Positions 39,828 to 43,606 of a stretch of DNA of 43,606 nt are shown here, one piece after another. The DNA lies in the IMG/VR virus record IMGVR_UViG_3300043408_000133, positions 1 to 43,606 of that record; one strand, 5' to 3'. Every line of letters begins with the position of its first letter. Positions within the stretch are counted from its first letter, which is position 1. The stretch comes from a virus. Both the position numbers and the translations under genes were made by a program. A model generated the notes under the pieces. It saw only the letters and a program-made list of their open reading frames with translations. It did no database searches and was not told the origin of the DNA.

Positions 39828-40329
39828 ATTTAACCTCCATTTGATTACACTTACCCCCAATTGTGCTATCTCTATTAGCTGATAAATATTTAATAGCCTT
39901 ACAAAATTCAGTAAAATGCATTGTTTTTTTACCACTTAAAATACCATATATATATTGAGACCCGCTTCCAATAGCGAGAACATTATCCTTTATTTTTAAA
40001 ACTTGTTTGTAAGGTAAAACAAGTTCATAAACATTCAATAACGAATCTGCTAATAAAATTGTTATTGTGGAATCACTATCAGGAAGTACAACTTCCGAGG
40101 CTTCAATTAAAACCTCAACGCACTCTCTAGCAGTTTTGCACTCGAATAATAAATCGCTTATTATCTCATTATCGGGTGCAAAACCAGCAACAGCTAAAAT
40201 AATATTTTGATTAACCTTGATTATTTTTTCCGAGGTATTACCAATTATAAATCCACCATCTGATGTGATTCTACCATCAGCAAATAATGTAACTTTAGAT
40301 TTTGTTTTTTGCATTAATATAACTGTCAT
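39811..40329 (-). CDS. HslV-like N-terminal nucleophile peptidase
   Basis: The start MTVILMQKTKSKVTLFADGRIT mirrors HslV. After Met removal, Thr2 would be the N-terminal nucleophile, with Asp18 (ADGRIT, family GDGxAT) and Lys35 (NTSEKIIKV) matching HslV Asp17 and Lys33. LAVAGFAPDNEI and LAIGSGSQYIYG are further family landmarks. At 172 aa it has normal HslV length. HslV is a proteasome-like ring that needs the HslU ATPase, absent here. It could use host HslU or act alone in virion maturation or host takeover. AAGGA sits 8 bases before the ATG. Confidence 0.85.
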   Translation of the reverse strand: MTVILMQKTKSKVTLFADGRITSDGGFIIGNTSEKIIKVNQNIILAVAGFAPDNEIISDLLFECKTARECVEVLIEASEVVLPDSDSTITILLADSLLNVYELVLPYKQVLKIKDNVLAIGSGSQYIYGILSGKKTMHFTEFCKAIKYLSANRDSTIGGKCNQMEVKYEKVD

Positions 40330-40333
40330 GTTA

Positions 40334-40513
40334 TTATTCCTTTATTTGTTTATCAACTTCAATTAATAAATTAGAATCGGGTGCTTTACTAATACCTATT
40401 GAGGTATCATTGACTGCAAATCCAATTTTAACACCTGTATTTTCCAATACAGCACAACCAACCATAAAAATTAAACTAAATACTAGACCAATGACTTTAA
40501 TTAATCTAAACAT
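40334..40513 (-). CDS. Small lipoprotein, 59 aa
   Basis: The ATG at 40513 (MFRLIKVIGLVFSLIF) gives a signal peptide with a lipobox-like MVGC at residues 17-20, so Cys20 would be lipid-modified. The mature part is only about 40 residues and not Pro-rich, which argues against a typical Rz1-like outer spanin. Small phage lipoproteins can act in superinfection exclusion or lysis. It overlaps the upstream 40515 gene's end and lies before the HslV-like gene. Confidence 0.7.
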   Translation of the reverse strand: MFRLIKVIGLVFSLIFMVGCAVLENTGVKIGFAVNDTSIGISKAPDSNLLIEVDKQIKE

Positions 40514-40514
40514 A

Positions 40515-40922
40515 TTAACCACCCCTATTTGATAATTTTAATAAGATATTAAAGTGATTGTAATTTTTATTATCTTTAATCTCTTTAACACTACGTTTCT
40601 GTAAATCAAATACACCCATTAATGAGAACTTATCGAAAGAACCATTACGATTATATGATTTATTGTTTAATATACCATAAAATCTTTTATTAATCAAGCA
40701 CTTAACTAAAGTTTTATCAATTATATCCTCTCTTGTGATATTTAAGATAATACATAAATGCTTTATTTTATCATAATCAACAGTATAACGCTTATTATAC
40801 TTTACCATTAAATCTAACCAATATATATAATTATCCACCGTACTAAGCTTTATAGCCATAAATACACCATTATTTCTTTGGTATATATATGCATGCTTAA
40901 TACAATAGATATTATGTGCCAT
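40515..40922 (-). CDS. Unknown protein, 135 aa or shorter
   Basis: The frame opens at 40922, four bases after the SSB stop, but without a clear ribosome site; the Met at about residue 22 (MAIKLSTVDNYIYW) is an alternative start. The protein is basic and Asn/Tyr-rich, with a helical middle (YDKIKHLCIILNITREDI, about 49-66) and a C-terminal DNKNYNHFNILLKL segment. The ITREDIID section resembles a short helix-turn-helix, but this is not conclusive. Confidence 0.55.
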   Translation of the reverse strand: MAHNIYCIKHAYIYQRNNGVFMAIKLSTVDNYIYWLDLMVKYNKRYTVDYDKIKHLCIILNITREDIIDKTLVKCLINKRFYGILNNKSYNRNGSFDKFSLMGVFDLQKRSVKEIKDNKNYNHFNILLKLSNRGG

Positions 40923-40925
40923 AGA

Positions 40926-41282
40926 TTAATTAAATCTATCGTCGTTGTTAGATTTACCCTCATTTGGATTACTTAATAATTTTACCGTTTCAGCAACAAC
41001 TTCTCTAAGATATTTTTTCTCGTTAGTTTGTTTATCTATATATTCGTAATTACTAATTCTACCATGAATTAGTAAACTACTACCAACTACAGCGTTTATT
41101 GATAACCAAGTCGCCTGTTTACCAAACACAACCACTCTATGCCATGTTGTCTCTTTGTCCCAACTATCGCCTTTTTTAACACTTCTACTTGTTGCAATGT
41201 TCATCGTTGCTTTAGCAGTGTCGCCAGCCTCTTTTAGTTCGATTGGTTGCCCTAAATGCCCTTGTAATATTACAATATTCAT
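40926..41282 (-). CDS. ssb: Single-stranded DNA-binding protein
   Basis: The OB-fold pattern is clear: MNIVILQGHLGQPIEL, then ATMNIATSRSVKKG, TTWHRVVVFGKQATWL (about residues 45-60), VGSSLLIHGRISNYEY (about 66-81) and REVVAETVKLL. It binds single-stranded DNA in replication and recombination and fits with the exonuclease and RusA. The C-terminus ends NNDDRFN rather than the DDDIPF tip that recruits host partners, which may weaken or change those contacts. A promoter lies just upstream at 41316-41343. Confidence 0.92.
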   Translation of the reverse strand: MNIVILQGHLGQPIELKEAGDTAKATMNIATSRSVKKGDSWDKETTWHRVVVFGKQATWLSINAVVGSSLLIHGRISNYEYIDKQTNEKKYLREVVAETVKLLSNPNEGKSNNDDRFN

Positions 41283-41315
41283 AATCCCACCTTTATAAGA
41301 AATAACATTTATTTA

Positions 41316-41343
41316 ATTATAGCACAATGAAAAATTATAGCAA
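41316..41343 (-). promoter_or_regulatory. Promoter of the ssb gene
   Basis: -35 TTGCTA (41338-41343), 16-base spacer, -10 TATAAT (41316-41321, consensus), about 30 bases before the ssb ATG, which has AAAGGTGGG upstream. It overlaps the end of the 41335 gene. Confidence 0.7.
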
Positions 41344-41574
41344 GTCTATTTTTTCTTTATTATTACTATTATTATAATGTAAAATAATATCAGCTTTTTT
41401 TTGTTTTGCGTATAGATAAGAACTTATAGCTATACATTTTCTAATAGCCTCATTTTCATCTACATTTAAATCTCGCATTATTTGCACTAATGCATTAGCT
41501 ACCTTTTCTGGTACTACAACTTCAATTTTAACTTTTTTACCCACATCTATACTCCAATTTAAGTCCATAGCCAC
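41335..41574 (-). CDS. Small ribbon-helix-helix-like protein, 79 aa
   Basis: After a short N-terminal strand region (VKIEVVVPEKV, about 15-25) comes a helix pair ANALVQIMRDLNVDENEAIRKCIAISS (about 27-53, in parts), the strand-helix-helix layout of small MetJ/Arc-type DNA-binding proteins. The fit is moderate. It lies next to SSB and the promoter at 41316, so it could regulate that promoter. Unlike typical members there is no long N-terminal arm. Confidence 0.5.
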   Translation of the reverse strand: MAMDLNWSIDVGKKVKIEVVVPEKVANALVQIMRDLNVDENEAIRKCIAISSYLYAKQKKADIILHYNNSNNKEKIDLL

Positions 41575-41837
41575 TTAGTATCTATTCTACCAAGTAAAAA
41601 TGGTTCGTAATTATTATTCTTAACCCATTTATATATTTCTCTTTTTTGCCTCCTTCTATTTATTCTTTCGTATCTATTATTAAACCAATGTGGCACACTA
41701 TAAAATAAAAAATAACCATCTCTTTTAACGTGATTTAATGCATTATTTTTATTATAATTAGTCAAATAAAATGGAAACCAACCATTGATAATATCAAGTT
41801 CATTATTTACTTTTTTCCTCCTAATTGTTTTAGACAT
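41559..41837 (-). CDS. Unknown basic protein, 92 aa
   Basis: The ATG at 41837 (MSKTIRRKKVNNEL) has GAGGG about 6 bases upstream and is preferred to an in-frame ATG eleven codons earlier. The protein is strongly basic, with Arg/Lys clusters (RRKK, NRRRQKREIYK, about 58-68) and several Trp and Tyr (PHWFNNRYERI). This fits nucleic-acid binding. No family is recognised. It overlaps the next gene's start by sixteen bases. Confidence 0.6.
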   Translation of the reverse strand: MSKTIRRKKVNNELDIINGWFPFYLTNYNKNNALNHVKRDGYFLFYSVPHWFNNRYERINRRRQKREIYKWVKNNNYEPFLLGRIDTKWLWT

Positions 41838-41845
41838 ATTACCCT

Positions 41846-42190
41846 CTAGTTTAGTTGATATATATAACATCTTTTATCAAACTTTTTTGCTAAGCCAATC
41901 ATATGTTGAGTACCTTTGCTCATACCGTCCCATAATACCAAGACAACATCACAGTAATTAATAATATCATAGTTTCTCAAGTATCCAGCAGACTTGCCGT
42001 GCTTATCCCAGTCGGCATAAAAGATTTTAATTGGTATCTTATTATCTATAGCAAATCTTTCAGCTAAATTATCAACACCTTTTGCACCGCCCGATACTAT
42101 CTCTTTAATATTTTGCGGTTTTGTTATTTTTGAACATAAAAAACTATAGTCATTAATAGACCTTGAACCAATAATTGCTAATCTAATAAT
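41846..42190 (-). CDS. SLOG-family protein (DUF2493/YspA-type), ATT start
   Basis: There is no ATG, GTG or TTG, but an open frame begins at ATT (42190), 6 bases after GAGGGG, reading M/I-I-R-L-A-I-I-G-S-R. IIGSRSI, EIVSGGAKGVDNLAERFA (about residues 30-47), FYADWDKHGKSAGYLRNYDI and VLWDGMSKGTQHMIGLAKK (about 85-103) are the conserved motifs of DUF2493-type SLOG proteins, a Rossmann-like nucleotide-binding fold related to DprA. The role in phages is unknown; SLOG domains often sense nucleotides. The rare AUU start may limit its expression. It is 114 aa. Confidence 0.8.
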   Translation of the reverse strand: MIRLAIIGSRSINDYSFLCSKITKPQNIKEIVSGGAKGVDNLAERFAIDNKIPIKIFYADWDKHGKSAGYLRNYDIINYCDVVLVLWDGMSKGTQHMIGLAKKFDKRCYIYQLN

Positions 42191-42222
42191 ATTAATCCCC
42201 TCATATAAATAAGATTTAAAAA

Positions 42223-42936
42223 TTATGCACCCGTCTTATTATTAATATCTTTTAACAAATCTAAAATAAACTCCCTACCTAAACCAGTAAAGTGCCTATG
42301 ATAGACTATTTTACCACTATTAGTCTCACTTTGTTTTAATACCGTGTAACCTTTATCAGAATACTTAGAATACAATACCCAGCTATCATTAACCATGTAT
42401 TGGAATTTTAAAGAAACCAATATATCATTTAAAGCCTTTGCAGATTTTAAATTTAATTCCTTAGCTATTTCACTACAGGTATAAGATTTATTATTATGTA
42501 TTAATTTTTCTATCCTACCATTAGCTAAATTTAAATTATTACTTAACTCCAACTTTTCTTTATATTCTAATATCCAAGCTTCCGCCCTTTTAATAGGGTC
42601 TTCTATTTGGTAGCTAGGTTTATTGCCTTGTTCTAATTCCGTCATTCTATCAAAAACTTTAGCTTGTAGTTCGTAGCTGTATGACATAGCTACCAAGCAA
42701 GCCTCACGCTTAGGCAAGTTATATACAACTCTAGAAACTAAATTACCCGCCCCATTAGTGTAGGGGCTAGTTCCTTCAAATGAAGGAGCTTGTAATCCTA
42801 AAACTTTTGGGATTTTCTGCATTAAATTATCATGCCTCAATTGAGGCTCATTTGATAATTTTCTTTCTTTATTAATAAACTCCACTAATTCTAAACTTGA
42901 CATAGTTACAACATTACCACTAACTAAATCATTCAT
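42223..42936 (-). CDS. Rha/KilAC-type phage antirepressor
   Basis: The N-terminal part has the Rha pattern (TMSSLELVEFINKERK, LRHDNLMQKIPKVLG, then VVYNLPKREACLVAMSYSYELQAKVFDRMTELE, about residues 11-110, in parts). The C-terminal part (about 140-235) matches the KilAC/ANT domain: SYTCSEIAKELNLKSAKALNDIL and GREFILDLLKD. Such proteins are antirepressors or regulators in temperate phages. It lies downstream of the near-consensus promoter at 43270. No repressor gene was recognised elsewhere. The ribosome site and leader (TAGGAGTGTAAAT) are duplicated before the 43010 gene. Confidence 0.88.
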   Translation of the reverse strand: MNDLVSGNVVTMSSLELVEFINKERKLSNEPQLRHDNLMQKIPKVLGLQAPSFEGTSPYTNGAGNLVSRVVYNLPKREACLVAMSYSYELQAKVFDRMTELEQGNKPSYQIEDPIKRAEAWILEYKEKLELSNNLNLANGRIEKLIHNNKSYTCSEIAKELNLKSAKALNDILVSLKFQYMVNDSWVLYSKYSDKGYTVLKQSETNSGKIVYHRHFTGLGREFILDLLKDINNKTGA

Positions 42937-42959
42937 ATTTACACTCCTAATGACACCCT

Positions 42960-42979
42960 CCCCGCCCTGAAGGACGAGG
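42960..42979 (-). repeat. GC hairpin resembling IS200/IS605-type ends
   Basis: In minus-strand RNA, CCUCGUCC and GGGCGGGG pair over 8 bp with two G-U pairs around a UUCA loop, continuing GAGGGTGTC. The element stands out by GC content in this AT-rich genome. The sequence resembles the CCTTCAGGGCGGGG 3' hairpins of TnpB-type IS elements. No transposase remnant is adjacent. Confidence 0.5.
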
Positions 42980-43009
42980 TTTTACGGCAAGTTTGATAAA
43001 TTATACAGC

Positions 43010-43192
43010 TTAATTATCTTTTCTTAACTTTAATATAGAATCAATATACTCCACATCAAATGTACTTTTAGTTATAACCTTTATAAACACATTATTAACC
43101 TTATTCTTAATATCTAAAGCACCAGATATTTTAAATATATCAATATTATCATCTAATCTACTATCATTACTAACAGACAATTCATTATTCAT
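43010..43192 (-). CDS. Small protein, 60 aa, unknown
   Basis: The ATG at 43192 (MNNELSVSNDSRL) has TAGGAGT 6 bases upstream, the same leader as the antirepressor gene, so a start twelve codons upstream is not needed. The acidic N-terminus is followed by a strand-helix segment (NNVFIKVITKSTFDVEYIDSIL). It is the first gene after the promoter at 43270-43298. No family is recognised. Confidence 0.6.
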   Translation of the reverse strand: MNNELSVSNDSRLDDNIDIFKISGALDIKNKVNNVFIKVITKSTFDVEYIDSILKLRKDN

Positions 43193-43269
43193 ATTTATAC
43201 TCCTAATAAAAAACATTTTACCACTCAATTGAAAATAATATTTTAACTATTTTTACACCATATAATTCA

Positions 43270-43298
43270 ATAATAATACATAGATATATTTATGTCAA
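43270..43298 (-). promoter_or_regulatory. Near-consensus promoter of the leftward right-end operon
   Basis: -35 TTGACA (43293-43298, consensus), 17-base spacer, -10 TATTAT (43270-43275), about 75 bases before the first ATG. It is the strongest sigma-70-type promoter seen in the window and reads into the 43010 gene, the antirepressor, SLOG, SSB and beyond. Confidence 0.85.
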
Positions 43299-43606
43299 GT
43301 AAAACTCAAATTCAACTAAATAAATAATACAATAATTACCAAAAAAGCAGTAATTATTATGTGCTATTAATATGAAAAAATACATAAAAATTACCATGTT
43401 TTGATATATAAATTACCAACTAACCGTATATTAATTACTGACTTTTTCGGAAGTCCAATGAGTGCAGTTCTCGTTTCTAAACGTTCACTCCGTTATTACT
43501 AATAGTATTAATTAATAATAGTATTATTAATAAGAGGAATAATTATTACGTTATTAGGAGATTTATAGTAATTATGAAAATTTATTTATTGTGAATTATT
43601 AATGTG
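43299..43606. other. Right-end non-coding region with operator-like repeats
   Basis: No gene is supported. AATTACC occurs three times (near 43334, 43391 and 43420), spaced by about 30-57 bases upstream of the strong leftward promoter, and could be repressor sites. A small hairpin GACTT-TTTCGG-AAGTC lies near 43440. The first ten bases of that hairpin region resemble the TTGACTTTTTC site at 3137. The last 100 bases are an A/T repeat tract. A six-codon plus-strand frame near 43575 is too short to call. Confidence 0.45.

Noticed and set aside
40334-40513. Outer spanin (Rz1-like) call for the small lipoprotein
   Set aside because: It lacks the Pro-rich mature part and no Rz-like inner spanin overlaps it or lies beside it.
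1-43606. tRNA genes, CRISPR arrays, integrase or attachment sites
   Set aside because: No cloverleaf-like T-loop motifs, no regular short repeats with spacers, and no recombinase family signatures were seen by eye. A tRNA scan would be decisive.
1-43606. Terminal redundancy linking the two ends of the window
   Set aside because: The first and last tens of bases share no direct overlap by eye, so neither a circular assembly nor direct terminal repeats can be claimed from the sequence alone.

Overview
This window looks like the complete or near-complete genome of a tailed double-stranded DNA phage with a long non-contractile tail (siphovirus type). The DNA is very AT-rich, by eye about 30% GC. 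Codon use appears to follow the standard bacterial code: TGG encodes Trp and TGA ends several genes. The host is probably an AT-rich Gram-negative bacterium. A phage-encoded type IV pilin of the gamma/betaproteobacterial kind, a FAD-dependent thymidylate synthase (ThyX) and a lipoprotein signal support this, but the host cannot be named from the sequence. I saw no tRNA, rRNA, CRISPR array, integrase, DNA polymerase, primase or replicative helicase.

Layout. (1) 31-3026, minus strand: an early-type region of very small genes, each with its own ribosome binding site, driven by four near-identical promoter cassettes. It includes a stand-alone double-stranded-RNA-binding domain protein. (2) 3027-4231: a 1.2 kb non-coding control or origin region with iterated CTTAAT motifs, inverted repeats and a pair of 40-bp direct repeats, followed by a frame-split plus-strand gene. 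(3) 4890-12320, minus strand: accessory genes with an MT-A70 adenine methyltransferase, a family of small paralogous proteins, a zinc-ribbon protein, the type IV pilin and a MazG-type pyrophosphohydrolase. (4) 12437-14107, plus strand: three genes from a divergent promoter, including a YqaJ/lambda-type exonuclease, ending at a strong terminator. (5) 14094-16665, minus strand: DUF1353, a DUF5664 nucleotide diphosphohydrolase-like protein, ThyX and a RusA resolvase. (6) 16669-37748, minus strand: the lysis and virion module. In transcription order this is small terminase, large terminase, Mu-gp29-like portal, protease-scaffold with a nested scaffold start, decoration protein, lambda-E-like capsid, gp36-like connector, tail terminator, two tail-tube candidates, a G/GT pair with a -1 frameshift, tape measure, tail tip and J-like protein, virion morphogenesis protein and GH108 endolysin. 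(7) 37741-43192, minus strand: ribonucleotide reductase R2, a beta-class DNA methyltransferase, an HslV-like peptidase, a lipoprotein, SSB, a SLOG-fold protein with an AUU start and a Rha/KilAC antirepressor, driven from a near-consensus promoter at 43270-43298.

How the parts fit. The phage seems to lean on host replication enzymes while reshaping dNTP pools (R2, ThyX, MazG, DUF5664) and modifying its DNA (two predicted adenine methyltransferases). The virion genes are a mosaic of Mu-like connector parts and a lambda-like capsid and tail tip. The regions at 31-3026 and 4890-12320 are likely host-takeover or counter-defence functions. The most interesting items there are the dsRNA-binding protein, the pilin and the small paralog family. 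Three genes (near 4380, 7715 and 9585-9640) break at homopolymer runs. They are either programmed frameshifts, decayed genes or uncorrected sequencing indels, and this matters for how the annotation is read.
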